This document shows, one piece after another, positions 1-9,479 of a DNA stretch of 64,000 nucleotides (positions are counted from its first letter, which is position 1; each line of letters opens with the position of its first letter). The stretch is from Novosphingobium kaempferiae (GTDB taxonomy: Bacteria > Pseudomonadota > Alphaproteobacteria > Sphingomonadales > Sphingomonadaceae). The position numbers and the translations under genes are program-made. The notes below the pieces were generated by a model. That model searched no databases and was not told the origin of the DNA. It saw only the letters and a list, made by a program, of their open reading frames with translations. The DNA lies in the NCBI RefSeq assembly GCF_021227995.1, contig NZ_CP089301.1, positions 744,001 through 808,000 on the forward strand. The letters are read 5' to 3'.

Positions 1-2
1 TG

Positions 3-605
3 CTGCCGCTGTTCAGTGTTAGCCTGGTGCACTTTGTCGGAGGATGCGCGAGCCTCGGCTCGCTGATGTCTCCCTATCCCGAGACGTTCTCCTGCAAGAA
101 TGACGATCACGGCCAGTGCATTCATCCGGACAAGGCCTATGCCGATGCCGTTGCCGACATCCCGTCGAAATCGGATCCTGCCGTAACCAACGCCCGCGCC
201 GCTGCTCGCGGGACGACATCCGGTTCGACCGGGCGTTCACGCCGGACCGGCCGCACTGATGCGTTCAGCAACTACAAGGACAGTGTCTATCGCGAACTGC
301 GTAGTCTTATCGAGACGCCAGCCACGCCGATGCTGCAACCTGCCCGGACGGTTCGTACGCTTATTCTTCCCTACGCCGACAGGCAGCGGCCCGACCGGCT
401 CTACATGCCGCGCTATGTCTACTCGGTGCTCGACAAACCCGCCTGGGTTATCGGCGATACCCTCGTGGAAACGCCGGGTTATCGCGCGGCAGCGCCTGTG
501 CTCGGGCAGACCAGTGAGCGAGAAGGCAGTGAGGGTTCCATTACTCGCCCCGGCCCGATGGGTCCTTCCCCGGTTGCCCAGCCCGCGAAGGAGGAACGGC
601 CATGA
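3..605 (+). CDS. traV: TraV, conjugative transfer lipoprotein (5' end outside window)
   Basis: Outer-membrane lipoprotein of F-type conjugation systems; with TraK and TraB it forms the channel core. The frame is open from the first bases of the window. It encodes a hydrophobic stretch ending in a lipobox (VGG-C, Cys codon at 45-47), followed by two further cysteines in a short SCK...QCI segment typical of TraV. The start codon therefore lies upstream, and the GTG at 27 is not a credible start because it falls inside the signal peptide. The C-terminal half has a region starting RTVRTLILPYAD and a conserved PRYVYSVLDKPAWVIGD segment. The TGA overlaps the ATG of traC (ATGA), so the two are probably co-translated. 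Family assignment rests on the lipobox, Cys pattern and position before traC. Confidence 0.85.
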   Translation: MPLFSVSLVHFVGGCASLGSLMSPYPETFSCKNDDHGQCIHPDKAYADAVADIPSKSDPAVTNARAAARGTTSGSTGRSRRTGRTDAFSNYKDSVYRELRSLIETPATPMLQPARTVRTLILPYADRQRPDRLYMPRYVYSVLDKPAWVIGDTLVETPGYRAAAPVLGQTSEREGSEGSITRPGPMGPSPVAQPAKEERP

Positions 606-3145
606 GCGGCGCGAGCAACAGCAGCGCGCTTACTTACTCGCGGCTGCGCAGGGCGGTGCGCCGGGACAGCTTCTCGGACTATCTGCCGCTCGTCGCGTGG
701 GAGGCCCAAACCGAGGCGTTCCTGTGCATCGATGACAGCTGGGGGCACGCGTGGGAACTGACACCTGCGGCCTACCTTTTCTCGCATGTAGAGGGCGCGC
801 TGCTGGGCCTCTTCAACATCCAGTTTCCGGACGGCACCGTACTGCAGCTTCATACGTTCGCCGATCCGCTCATCGACGATGCGCTCGATGCCTTTCTCGA
901 CATGAAGACCCGCGACGACCCGCTGATACAGGCCTCCGCGCGTCACGCCCATGCCTATCTCAGCGCTGGCAGGCATGGGCTGGAGGCGCTTCATGGCATT
1001 CCGGTGCGCAATTTCCGTACGCTCCTGTCGATCAAGACAAGGCGGCCGCTCGGTGAGGACCTGAGACGCCAGGTCGAAGAACAACTCTCCAAGCTCGGGA
1101 TCCGCAGGCTGCCCCCCGCGGAGATGGTTTCCTTTTATCGGCGCATCTTCAATGGGGTCGCCGCGCAGGCACCGGGCGTCTTCACCGACGGCACCACGAC
1201 AGGGGCTCCCCCGATCGCCCGGCAGATCATCGATGCCGGGCCGGATCTTGTCTTCGAGGGCGCGGAAGTGTTCCTGGGCAATCAGGTCGCGCGATGCCTG
1301 ACCCCCAAGGCGCCGGCCCGGCGTATCACGGCCGAGCGGGCCAACCGCCTGATGGGCGGCATGCGGGGGGCCTCGGAAGACAGCGACCAGATCGGCGGAC
1401 CGTTTCTCTATACCCTGAATGTCCTTTTCGACCATTCGCAATTCGAGATTCATAAGCGGGCGCAGATCCTGTCGGCACAGAAGGCTGCGGGCAGTTTCGC
1501 GGTCGAGGTCGGCAAGCAGATCGAGGAAATCGGCTGGATCCTCGATGAGGCGGGCAACAGCAAGTTCGTTCGGGTCATTCCCACGCTTTGGGTGTTCGGC
1601 CGCGACCGTGCCCATGCCCGGGACCTCGCCGCGCGGGCCAAGCGGCTCTGGGAAGGAGAGCCCCTGCCCTTCTCGATGCAGGAAGAGAGCTATCTCAATC
1701 CAACGCTTCTGGTCCTGAGCCTGCCCTTCGGTCTCTATCCCGATCGCACGACCCTGCGGTTGCTGGAAAGGGATTTTCGTATGCCGGTCAAGGCTGCGGT
1801 GCTGATGGCCCCCATCCAGACCGACTTTCGCGGGGGCGGGCGCCCTGCCCTGCTTTACACCGGCCGCAAGGGGCAGCTGATCACGCTCGATCTGTTCGAT
1901 CCGCGCATCAACAATTACAATTTCATCGTTTCGGCCGAAAGCGGGGCGGGCAAGAGCTTCCTCCTCAACAACCTGTGCCAGCAGTATTATGCCTCGGGTG
2001 CCCTTATCCGCGTCATCGACATCGGCGGGAGCTACAGGAAGCTGTGCACGCTGTGCTCGGGCCGGTACATCGACATCGGTGAGGAGCACCTGGTGCTCAA
2101 TCCCTTCGATATGGGTCTGGCGCTCGACGGCGACGACAAGCAATCGGCGATCACCATGGCAGTCGCGATCGTCGCCGAGATGGCGAATGCGTCGACACGC
2201 AAGGGCGTCAGTACGTCCGAGTGGAACCTGCTCAAGTCCGCGGTGCAGTGGACGATCGACACGGGGCGCGCGGAACGCGGTATCGACGCGGTCCGCGAAT
2301 GGCTGGGCACTTATCCCGAGCTAGTGCGCAGCGATCTGGACAAGGTCTCGCATCTCGTTCCGACCGCGCGCGAGCTCGCCTTCAACTTGCGCGATTTCGG
2401 GTCGGACGGCGCGTACGGCCACTACTTCAATGGGCCATCGACCCTCGACATCCGCTCGGACGAGTTCGTGGTACTCGAACTCGAGCGGCTGAAATCCATG
2501 CCCGACCTGTTCAACGTCATCGTCATGGTGGTGGTGAACGCGGTCACGCAGGAACTCTATCTTTCCGCACGCGACCGCCCGCGCTTCGTGCTGTGCGACG
2601 AGGCAGCCCAGTTCATGACCCGAACGGAGGGGCAGGACTTGTCGAGGCTCGCGGAAGCATTTGGGCAAGGCTACCGCCGCGCGCGCAAGTATCGCGGTTC
2701 CTTTGGCATCGTACTGCAGAGCATGAACGATCTCACGCTGTTCGGCGGCACGGGGCAGGTCATCCTCGAGAATGCGGCAACCCGCTTCCTGCTCCAGGGC
2801 TCGACCTATGGGCGGGCCGTCGACAACAAGATACTCGACTATTCCGGGTTTGTCCTCGACCTGCTCAAATCGGTCCGCAACTCCAAGCCCCATTACAGCG
2901 AAGTCTTCATCGACTCCCCGCTGGGTCTAGGCATTGCCCGCCTCGTGGTCGATCCCTTCTCCTACTGGATCAACACGTCCGCGCCCGATGAGGTTGCGGC
3001 ATTCGAGGCCTTGATGCGGCAGGGCCTTTCGCCGCTCGAGGCGGTGTGCCGACTTGCCGGCATCGATTCCGCGACGATCCTTGGCGCGGATGCGGGCTCA
3101 GCCACAAACACCGCCTCCGGCTCTGCGGGCGGGTACGAGCGATGA
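602..3145 (+). CDS. traC: TraC, VirB4-family ATPase of the F-type T4SS
   Basis: Cytoplasmic/inner-membrane ATPase that powers pilus assembly and the mating channel. The product is 847 aa, close to F TraC. Walker A is visible as SGAGKS (Lys451), and a Walker B-like segment FVLCDEAAQFM lies near residue 660, followed by a conserved region with GSFGIVLQS. The N-terminal 420 residues form the usual TraC/VirB4 N-domain. The ATG at 602 overlaps the traV stop by 4 bases and the TGA overlaps the next start. A long antisense open frame over 479-2143 is a GC-rich shadow. Confidence 0.95.
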   Translation: MSGASNSSALTYSRLRRAVRRDSFSDYLPLVAWEAQTEAFLCIDDSWGHAWELTPAAYLFSHVEGALLGLFNIQFPDGTVLQLHTFADPLIDDALDAFLDMKTRDDPLIQASARHAHAYLSAGRHGLEALHGIPVRNFRTLLSIKTRRPLGEDLRRQVEEQLSKLGIRRLPPAEMVSFYRRIFNGVAAQAPGVFTDGTTTGAPPIARQIIDAGPDLVFEGAEVFLGNQVARCLTPKAPARRITAERANRLMGGMRGASEDSDQIGGPFLYTLNVLFDHSQFEIHKRAQILSAQKAAGSFAVEVGKQIEEIGWILDEAGNSKFVRVIPTLWVFGRDRAHARDLAARAKRLWEGEPLPFSMQEESYLNPTLLVLSLPFGLYPDRTTLRLLERDFRMPVKAAVLMAPIQTDFRGGGRPALLYTGRKGQLITLDLFDPRINNYNFIVSAESGAGKSFLLNNLCQQYYASGALIRVIDIGGSYRKLCTLCSGRYIDIGEEHLVLNPFDMGLALDGDDKQSAITMAVAIVAEMANASTRKGVSTSEWNLLKSAVQWTIDTGRAERGIDAVREWLGTYPELVRSDLDKVSHLVPTARELAFNLRDFGSDGAYGHYFNGPSTLDIRSDEFVVLELERLKSMPDLFNVIVMVVVNAVTQELYLSARDRPRFVLCDEAAQFMTRTEGQDLSRLAEAFGQGYRRARKYRGSFGIVLQSMNDLTLFGGTGQVILENAATRFLLQGSTYGRAVDNKILDYSGFVLDLLKSVRNSKPHYSEVFIDSPLGLGIARLVVDPFSYWINTSAPDEVAAFEALMRQGLSPLEAVCRLAGIDSATILGADAGSATNTASGSAGGYER

Positions 3146-3468
3146 GCGCTCACAAGCAGCATTGCGAGCGACTAAACCCGCACGGGTCCGACGATGACAT
3201 GATCGAACGTCTTGTCGAGGCTCGCCTTGCCGAGCGCTTCGAGGCGGAATCCTTTCACTGGCGCATGCGCCTCATCGCGATCGAGACCGTCATAATGGGC
3301 CTGCTCGTGCTCGCCACGGGCCTCGTTCTCAAGCAGCCGTTCATGATGGTGGTCCGCGCTTCGGTGCTCATTGCCGGATCCTGCCTTGTCACCGGGCTGC
3401 TTCTGGTTGGCCTGTCGGCGATCTCGACGAAGGTGCTGCATCGCATTCGAGGGAGAAGGCCCCGATGA
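3142..3468 (+). CDS. Small two-helix membrane protein between traC and traW
   Basis: A 108-aa protein not recognised by family. An acidic/charged N-terminus (about 45 residues with MIERLVEARLAERFEAE, probably helical) is followed by two hydrophobic segments (about 50-68 and 75-97) and a basic tail HRIRGRRPR. In the F plasmid the small inner-membrane protein TrbI sits between traC and traW. This gene has that position, but I see no clear TrbI similarity. I chose the ATG at 3142 because it overlaps the traC stop (ATGA); an upstream in-frame start at 3046 would lie inside traC. It is probably an inner-membrane accessory of the transfer apparatus. Confidence 0.75.
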   Translation: MSAHKQHCERLNPHGSDDDMIERLVEARLAERFEAESFHWRMRLIAIETVIMGLLVLATGLVLKQPFMMVVRASVLIAGSCLVTGLLLVGLSAISTKVLHRIRGRRPR

Positions 3469-3704
3469 ACGGCCTACTTTCATCCAGACCAACGGCTTCG
3501 GCCGTGCGCCTCACCGTCAGCGGGTTTCTTCTGCTGCTGACCCAGAGTGCCCTTTTGCTTCTCAGCCCGGATCTCGACGCCACTACCAGCATGCTCATCT
3601 GGTTCCTGACCGGTCTCGCCACGCTCGCCTTTCTGGTCGCCCTCGTCGGGATCCCGGAGACCGGCAAGGATACCGGCCGGGACGCCGGAGCAACCCCGCG
3701 ATGA
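3465..3704 (+). CDS. Small membrane protein in tra operon
   Basis: A 79-aa protein with two hydrophobic helices (about residues 14-33 and 41-63) and a short polar C-terminus. It is not recognised by family. It starts with ATG overlapping the preceding stop (ATGA) and its own TGA overlaps the traW start, so it is embedded in the translationally coupled chain. An inner-membrane location is likely. It could be a pilus or assembly accessory, but nothing in the sequence gives a function. Confidence 0.72.
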   Translation: MNGLLSSRPTASAVRLTVSGFLLLLTQSALLLLSPDLDATTSMLIWFLTGLATLAFLVALVGIPETGKDTGRDAGATPR

Positions 3705-4366
3705 GCGACCTCCTCAAAATCGCACGGCGCCTATCATGGCTGGGGGTGGCAGCGCTCGCCACATCGCTGTTCCCCGATGCTCGTGCCCGGACGGCGATTG
3801 CGGGCGCTGCAAGTACCATCGGCCGCACCTGGGCGATTGCGGAGCCGGATGCGCTGACGGAAATCGAGGCGAAGGCGGCCACCCTGCCCGCTGACATGCG
3901 TCAGGCGTTCGGCCCTCGTTCGAAATGGGGGGCGCTGCAGTCCGCATCGCTCGCTACCGCCCCGTCGGACAGGGTGCGCAGCGTCGTACCCTTCTACACG
4001 CTGGACTTCGACATCACCCTTCCTGACGGCAGGACGCTTTACCCCAGGGGCTTCACGTTCAACCCCCTGACCTATGTGAAGCTCCCCCAGCGTCTGTTTG
4101 TCGTCCACGCGCGCGATCTTGCCTGGGCGCTGGCAACTGCGCGCTCTTCCGATTTCATTCTGCTCAGCGCGGATGCCGGGCAGAACGCCGATGCCATCGC
4201 TCTCACCGAGAAGACCGGGCGGGCGATCTATATTCTGGAGCAGCGTGTCAAGGAGAGACTGGGTCTTCAGGTGGCACCGGTCATCGTCCAGCAACAGGGC
4301 ACCCGCCTCGTCCTCACGGAATACGGACCAAAGAGCCGGGCGCTTCCCAAGGATGCCGGTCGATGA
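3701..4366 (+). CDS. traW: TraW, periplasmic pilus-assembly protein
   Basis: A 221-aa exported protein; TraW is needed for F pilus assembly and works with TrbC and TraU in the periplasm. After a signal peptide (about residues 1-30) it has an RTWAIAEPD segment, the phrase LPDGRTLYPRGFTFNPL and a FILLSADAG segment, all characteristic of TraW. A longer reading of the frame exists, but the ATG at 3701 gives the signal peptide and the 4-base overlap with the preceding gene. It overlaps traU by 4 bases. Confidence 0.92.
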   Translation: MSDLLKIARRLSWLGVAALATSLFPDARARTAIAGAASTIGRTWAIAEPDALTEIEAKAATLPADMRQAFGPRSKWGALQSASLATAPSDRVRSVVPFYTLDFDITLPDGRTLYPRGFTFNPLTYVKLPQRLFVVHARDLAWALATARSSDFILLSADAGQNADAIALTEKTGRAIYILEQRVKERLGLQVAPVIVQQQGTRLVLTEYGPKSRALPKDAGR

Positions 4367-5376
4367 GGCCCCGCCTTCTGCTCCTGAGCCTTTCGGCGCT
4401 TACCCTCGCTGTCGCCCTGACGCTGCCAGGTGAGGCACGCGCCTCCAGATGCGAGGCGGGCACCGTTTTCAACCCGATCACCAAAGTGCGGTGGAACTGC
4501 ATCTTCCCCATCACGATCGGCGGCGTGCGGGTCGGTAGCTATGACAAGCTCGACAAGCAACTCGATGCGCAATCAGCGTCGAAGCCGCTGTGCGCATGCC
4601 GCAAGGGCGTCGAGGTCTGGTTCGGCGTGAAGGTCTCCTACTGGTCTCCCAACCGGATGATCGACATCGTGACCGAACCGGGCTGCATGATGGCGCTTGG
4701 CACGGATCTGATGCCGACGGGCGGCAAGTTGCAGGGAAGCCAGTCGTCGATCGCGGACGGCACCAACACCCGCAAGATGTTCGCCCAGATGCATTACTAC
4801 ATCGCGCCGGTCTGGGCGATGCTCGACATGTTCACCGACCTTCCCTGTCTGGAAAACGACGGGTTCGACGTTGCCATGATCACCGAGGTGCTGCCGACCT
4901 GGCAATCGGGAACCCTCGGCGCGATCATCCAGCCCGAAGGCATCCTGTTCGGCAACCCGGCTGCCGGGCTCGCCTGCATGGCGGACAGCGCCGCTGCGGC
5001 CGCCGGCAAGGTCATCGACCCCTTGTTCTGGTGCATGGGATCGTGGGGCGCGACGTATCCCATCGCGGGCGACATCCACTTCGATGACAGCGTCGAGGCA
5101 TGGGCGGGCCTTGCCGCGCGCGGCGTCTTCATGATGGGCCGGATGGGCGCCCTGACGGTGAGTTCGGCCGACGGATGCTCGTTCATTCCCCAGCCTGTGT
5201 GGACGAAGTCGCGTTACAAGCTGCAGATCATGGAGCCGGTAAAGGGCGGCAAGTGCGTCAACATCGGGCGTCCCGGTGCCTTGTGGTCGTCCGCCAAGCA
5301 CGCGCCCGGCAAGGACAATGCCCAGTTCATGCTCTTCGAGAAGGTCATCTGCTGCGCCGGGGTGCCGGCGCCGTGA
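4363..5376 (+). CDS. traU: TraU, periplasmic mating-pair protein
   Basis: A 337-aa cysteine-rich exported protein, the length of F TraU (330 aa). TraU acts in the periplasm and is needed mainly for DNA transfer rather than pilus outgrowth. There is a signal peptide to about residue 27, then conserved segments WNCIFPITIGGVRVG, CMMALGTDLMP and PLFWCMGSWGATYP. At least ten cysteines suggest several disulfides, matching the two thioredoxin-fold proteins later in the operon. The ATG overlaps the traW stop and the TGA is part of the GTGA that starts traN. Confidence 0.95.
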   Translation: MRPRLLLLSLSALTLAVALTLPGEARASRCEAGTVFNPITKVRWNCIFPITIGGVRVGSYDKLDKQLDAQSASKPLCACRKGVEVWFGVKVSYWSPNRMIDIVTEPGCMMALGTDLMPTGGKLQGSQSSIADGTNTRKMFAQMHYYIAPVWAMLDMFTDLPCLENDGFDVAMITEVLPTWQSGTLGAIIQPEGILFGNPAAGLACMADSAAAAAGKVIDPLFWCMGSWGATYPIAGDIHFDDSVEAWAGLAARGVFMMGRMGALTVSSADGCSFIPQPVWTKSRYKLQIMEPVKGGKCVNIGRPGALWSSAKHAPGKDNAQFMLFEKVICCAGVPAP

Positions 5377-7484
5377 GCGACCTCGATCACCCCATTCTCG
5401 CGCAAGGCACTCGCCATCATCCGAGGTCTGTCCGCCAAGTCCCCCGGGGCCGGTGGTTGCCGCGCGAGAAAGGAGCGGTGTCGCCCCGCCCCCCGGGCGG
5501 CGCCGCTCCACCCGTTCCGAGAAGGACTACACCCCCGCACGGCCCGCAGCGCATTGCGCTTTGGAGATGCTCCGTCGTGGCGGTAGTCCTGGGAGCGTGC
5601 GACGCCCTGCCGGCGCACGCGCAGACAATGGAAGACAGAGCGCGGGCCGCGGCGGAGGCCGCGCGCGCGAAGTCGAGCGACAGCGAAGCCCTGCGCAAAA
5701 ACTATGTGACGCCGGGGCTCGCAGGCCAGGCAATCGCGACAGTCGATAACAGCCGCAGTTTCACGCCCAACCTCGCCTGCAGCAAGACGGCGACATTGCT
5801 CGAAGTGATGGTGCAGCCCCGCACGACCGGCGATTTGAGACGGGTCGTGATCGCACGGGACACCGACCTTGACGGGACGCTGGACCGGACTTTCAACCTG
5901 CCCGTTCCGGTATCAGGCATCTGCGCCAACGGCGTGGTGTCCTGCTCGCCAGGCACCTGGCAGGCCTGCTCCCCCTTCAGATGGACCGTTGACCAAGCGG
6001 CAGCCCCTGCCCTTGAAAAGGTCGACCTGTCCGCGCTCGCAGGCTGCTATTGCATCAATGCCAGCTGCGGCTCCAACCTTGCCTGGTCCAACATCGCGTC
6101 GGTTCTGCGTGACATCGGGGGCGGCGCTATCGGCGCGCTGACAACCGCGGATCCGCGTTTCGGCGTTGCCGAAGCCGTGATCGATGGCCCCGTCATCCGT
6201 TATGTCGGCGCCCAGTCGACGGCCTGCGCCTCCAATCCCTCCTTGCCGCAGTCCTCCTATCGCGCGAACCCCGCCTTGATTGCGTCCGACGCCTATTCGG
6301 CTTCGAGCAGCAGTTCGGTGTTCCAGGCTCTCAAGGGTTCCACGATCGGTACGGGGACCGCTCTCACCTCTCGCCATTGCAAGATCGAACGCAGGATAAC
6401 GGTCCTCAAACCTCAGCCCGACCAAGTGATCTCCCGAACCTCGGGTGGCTACGCGACCATAGGCAGTGGCACCGCATTCGATTTCCTGATGGGCTCGCCT
6501 GCCGACAACAGCCTGAGCGGTGGGTCCTGCTCGTTGGTGGATTTTCGGATGACCTTGCGGGTCAGCGAGCCGGACAGGATCAGGGATGCAAGGCTTACCC
6601 ATTTCTTCGCCGACGACTGGGCGCAGGTGAGGATTGATGGCGAACTGATCGGATCTGGCCCTACGCCCTGGTCGTCACATGGTCTCCCGCCCGGCAAGTG
6701 CGAGTTGAAGAAGACCTTCCATTCCTACCCCCGGCTTGATCTGCGTCCGTATCTTTCGGCCGGAGATCATGAAATCTGGCTCCGGGCAGCCGTCGCCAAC
6801 GAAGGTGAGGCATTCGCGCAGATACATGTCGAGGTCGATGACAGCTGCAGGACGGACGAGCACCTGGTCGATGGCTGCACGCCGATCGGCGCCGACCCGG
6901 CCTGCAGGCTTGAAAGCGAACTCGTGGACGGGGTGCAGACCTGGGTCAATGGTATTGCCACCGGGCTGAAGCCGCTGCCGCAGACGCGCCTCGTGGGAGG
7001 CGCGTCGTGTCCCGGGGAGATAACGAGAGACTTCTTCCAGAAGGATCGAACCTATCGTTGCACCCTGGAGGCTCTTGCCCGGCCGGACACGAGCCGCGGC
7101 GCCTACATCATCGATCATTCGACAGAGGTCCTGCTTGCCGATCGGATCAGGCGATCGGACGGGGGATATGCGACCCCGACCAGAAGCTTCAATCTTCCCG
7201 ATCGAGGTCAGGTTGCGCAGTGCGAACCGGTCTGCAAGACGCGCGCGCCCAAGGCGAACGACGCGGTGGCGCTCGATGGCGTGGTGGCCGCAAGGCAAAA
7301 TGTCCCGACCGGGTATGACACCTTCTACCACGCATGCAGCGGCGACAACCGCTGCCCGATGGGTCCGGGCGAAGAGCTGGTTGCGGCGTGCGGATGCCTC
7401 GATGACTTTCCCGAGGCGGCGGCGATGATGCAGACGCTGCGCCTTGCCGGCGCAGACATGGTATGCACCGGGGCCGCGCCGTGA
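5373..7484 (+). CDS. traN: TraN N-terminal part (mating-pair stabilisation), separate gene
   Basis: A 703-aa exported, Cys-rich protein corresponding to the outer, receptor-contacting part of TraN, the outer-membrane adhesin that stabilises mating pairs. Many paired cysteines occur, plus a TraN-like segment with ELVDGVQTWVNG near residue 520. The GTG at 5373 overlaps the traU stop (GTGA), but it gives about 55 residues before the hydrophobic signal (SVVAVVLGACDALPAHAQ), so an internal GTG is possible. The conserved C-terminal TraN domain is missing here and is encoded by the next gene, again through a GTGA overlap. TraN is normally one polypeptide, so this is either a natural split or an old frameshift fixed by a second signal peptide. 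Confidence 0.8.
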   Translation: MSDLDHPILAQGTRHHPRSVRQVPRGRWLPREKGAVSPRPPGGAAPPVPRRTTPPHGPQRIALWRCSVVAVVLGACDALPAHAQTMEDRARAAAEAARAKSSDSEALRKNYVTPGLAGQAIATVDNSRSFTPNLACSKTATLLEVMVQPRTTGDLRRVVIARDTDLDGTLDRTFNLPVPVSGICANGVVSCSPGTWQACSPFRWTVDQAAAPALEKVDLSALAGCYCINASCGSNLAWSNIASVLRDIGGGAIGALTTADPRFGVAEAVIDGPVIRYVGAQSTACASNPSLPQSSYRANPALIASDAYSASSSSSVFQALKGSTIGTGTALTSRHCKIERRITVLKPQPDQVISRTSGGYATIGSGTAFDFLMGSPADNSLSGGSCSLVDFRMTLRVSEPDRIRDARLTHFFADDWAQVRIDGELIGSGPTPWSSHGLPPGKCELKKTFHSYPRLDLRPYLSAGDHEIWLRAAVANEGEAFAQIHVEVDDSCRTDEHLVDGCTPIGADPACRLESELVDGVQTWVNGIATGLKPLPQTRLVGGASCPGEITRDFFQKDRTYRCTLEALARPDTSRGAYIIDHSTEVLLADRIRRSDGGYATPTRSFNLPDRGQVAQCEPVCKTRAPKANDAVALDGVVAARQNVPTGYDTFYHACSGDNRCPMGPGEELVAACGCLDDFPEAAAMMQTLRLAGADMVCTGAAP

Positions 7485-8602
7485 CGGGCGTGCACACCTT
7501 AGCCCCCCGCCCCGGCTTCAGGCGCTTGCGGACATCTATGATCATCGCATGCATCTTTTTCTTGGCTGCCGCAGTACCGGCCCATGCGCAACGAATCTGC
7601 GCCGTCGATCTGAACGGCAACGGTGATGCCGCCGATCCGGGCGAGCAGGCGACTTGCTCGGCAACGAGCGATGGCGAAGGTCTGTGCCCCATCCACGAAG
7701 TCGCGTGCGAGCGTGATGCGGCCGGCGCCTATAGCTGTCCCGCCGACCCGCGGTTCGCCTGTCACGAGAAGGCGCCGGGCGCAGCTCCCGCCTGCTCCCC
7801 CAACGCCTGCATCGATCTCGCCGCCAACCCCATCGTCGAAGAGCCGCCCATCGACGATCCGGGCACCGAAGCGAACGGCGGCATGGACGCCGCTGGCAAT
7901 TGTCTGGGAAAGATCGAGATCTTCTCGGGCCGCGGCATGCGGTGTCGCCCGGCCGGCCTATCAACGACCCTGTCGAACTGCTGCAAGGAGCAGGGGAAGA
8001 TCGTCAAGGATGGGATGGGCTCATCCATCTCCTCGATCGGCACGAAGATCGCCGTTGCCAAGGGCGTGTTTACGGGGATGAAGGCAGCATACGCGGCCTT
8101 CAGGGCGGGTGCGACCGCAAGCCAGGCCGCCAGTGCCGGAGCGAATGCGCTGGTCGTTGGCATCGACCCGACATCGATCGCGGTCAGTCTGGCGATCAAT
8201 CTCATGATGGAGCTGCTGCTTTCCGGCTGCGACCAGCAGGACATGGAGACGGCGCTGCTGCGCTCTTCGGGGATGTGCCACGAGGTGGGCACATACTGCA
8301 CGGCGAGCGTGCTGGGCGTTTGCCTGCAGAAGGCGCGCGGTCATTGCTGCTTCAATACGAGGATCGGCCGGATCATCCAGGAACAGGGCCGCCCGCAGCT
8401 CAGGGCCTTCAACGCCGATCCCTGGGGCACGCCGAGGCGACCGATGTGCCGCGGCTTCACGCCCGAGGAATTCCAGGCGCTCGATTTCAGCAGGATCGAC
8501 CTCACCGAATATTATGCCGACATCGAGGCCCGCGCGCAGGCCGAGATCCGGACTGACATGGAGGACCGCGTCAATGCGTACGTCGATGCCGTCGATCCCT
8601 AG
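7481..8602 (+). CDS. traN: TraN C-terminal domain protein with its own signal peptide
   Basis: A 373-aa exported protein holding the most conserved part of TraN: a Cys-rich block (GMRCRP...NCCK), then CHEVGTYC, CCFNTRIGRIIQEQGR and a CRGFTPEEFQALDFSRIDL segment. It begins with its own signal peptide (about residues 16-34 from the GTG, MIIACIFFLAAAVPAHAQ), so it is exported separately from the upstream TraN half. The GTG at 7481 overlaps the preceding stop (GTGA); an in-frame ATG at 7463 is the alternative. A central Ala-rich segment (about 200-260) may be membrane-active. Confidence 0.85.
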   Translation: MTGVHTLAPRPGFRRLRTSMIIACIFFLAAAVPAHAQRICAVDLNGNGDAADPGEQATCSATSDGEGLCPIHEVACERDAAGAYSCPADPRFACHEKAPGAAPACSPNACIDLAANPIVEEPPIDDPGTEANGGMDAAGNCLGKIEIFSGRGMRCRPAGLSTTLSNCCKEQGKIVKDGMGSSISSIGTKIAVAKGVFTGMKAAYAAFRAGATASQAASAGANALVVGIDPTSIAVSLAINLMMELLLSGCDQQDMETALLRSSGMCHEVGTYCTASVLGVCLQKARGHCCFNTRIGRIIQEQGRPQLRAFNADPWGTPRRPMCRGFTPEEFQALDFSRIDLTEYYADIEARAQAEIRTDMEDRVNAYVDAVDP

Positions 8603-9479
8603 CGCTGTGGCCGTCACCGCAGCGTGCGTGGTGGCGCAACTGATCATGCCGCTTTGCTTCGCCCAGCCAATTGCGCCTGCGCCTTCAAGTCGCGGCGCGC
8701 GGCAGTCCGTCTCCGATCAGGGACAGGCCTCCCTCGAGAGGCTCAAAAGCGCCATCGGCAACACGAGGCAAGAGGTGGAGGAACTTCCCGACCCTGTCCT
8801 TCCGCAAGGCAGCGACCAGAACGCTGAGCGCCGGGCGTTCGACGGGCTGCATCGCCGGGCCATTTCAAAAGACCTCGAGACACGGGCGCGGGCAGCGCAC
8901 GCGCAGGGGGCGGCCGGTCTTGCCGCAGAGCGCGAACGCCAGGCCAGGGCCCTGCGGGTGGCGCTGGGACTGGAACCATCGGAGGAACGCGCTTTATCCG
9001 TCGCTGATCCCGCCCAACCCGCCGGCACGGGCAGGCAATGGGTTCCCGTGGTGTTCGTCTCCTCATCCATGCCGCTGGCGATGCTGCGCAGCTATGCGGC
9101 GCAGCTCGAGCCAGTTCACGGCGTAATGGCGCTGCGCGGGGTGCCGGGCGGTCTTGAGAAGATGGGCCCGATGGCAAAGCTCTCGGCCGAGATTCTGCGG
9201 CTCGATCCGGGCTGCGAGGGCCCCGCGTGCCGCATGCGCGATGTCCAGCTGGTCGTCGATCCGATCGTGTTTCGCCAGCACGCGATCACCCGGGTGCCGG
9301 CGCTCGCGATGATCCCGGGGGATCCGACCCAGACCTATTGCGAGCGCGACGACGACAGCCTGCGCGCATCCCACATCGTCTACGGCGACGCCGCGCTCAG
9401 CGGACTTCTTGAGGAATACGCCCGCCTTGGCGGCAAGGAGGAGGTGCGCGGTGCTCAGGCTCTACTTGGTATTCGCTAG
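8574..9479 (+). CDS. trbC: TrbC, periplasmic pilus-assembly protein
   Basis: A 301-aa exported protein of the F-type TrbC family, which works with TraW in the periplasm during pilus assembly. There is a signal peptide to about residue 30, a charged coiled-coil-prone region (about 45-140), then the diagnostic thioredoxin-like domain with VPVVFVSSSMP, VMALRGVPGG and RVPALAMIP. I chose the ATG at 8574 because GGAGG lies 9 bases upstream; it overlaps the previous gene by 29 bases. The ATG at 8586 is a second possibility. Confidence 0.9.
   Translation: MRTSMPSIPSAVAVTAACVVAQLIMPLCFAQPIAPAPSSRGARQSVSDQGQASLERLKSAIGNTRQEVEELPDPVLPQGSDQNAERRAFDGLHRRAISKDLETRARAAHAQGAAGLAAERERQARALRVALGLEPSEERALSVADPAQPAGTGRQWVPVVFVSSSMPLAMLRSYAAQLEPVHGVMALRGVPGGLEKMGPMAKLSAEILRLDPGCEGPACRMRDVQLVVDPIVFRQHAITRVPALAMIPGDPTQTYCERDDDSLRASHIVYGDAALSGLLEEYARLGGKEEVRGAQALLGIR

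Noticed and set aside
479..2143. Long minus-strand open frame of 554 codons over traV/traC
   Set aside because: It is antisense to a clear VirB4 ATPase, has no recognisable domain, and long antisense frames are expected in GC-rich DNA.
5100..5372. Extended start of traN inside traU
   Set aside because: It lies out of frame over a conserved part of traU; the GTG in the GTGA overlap is more consistent with the operon.
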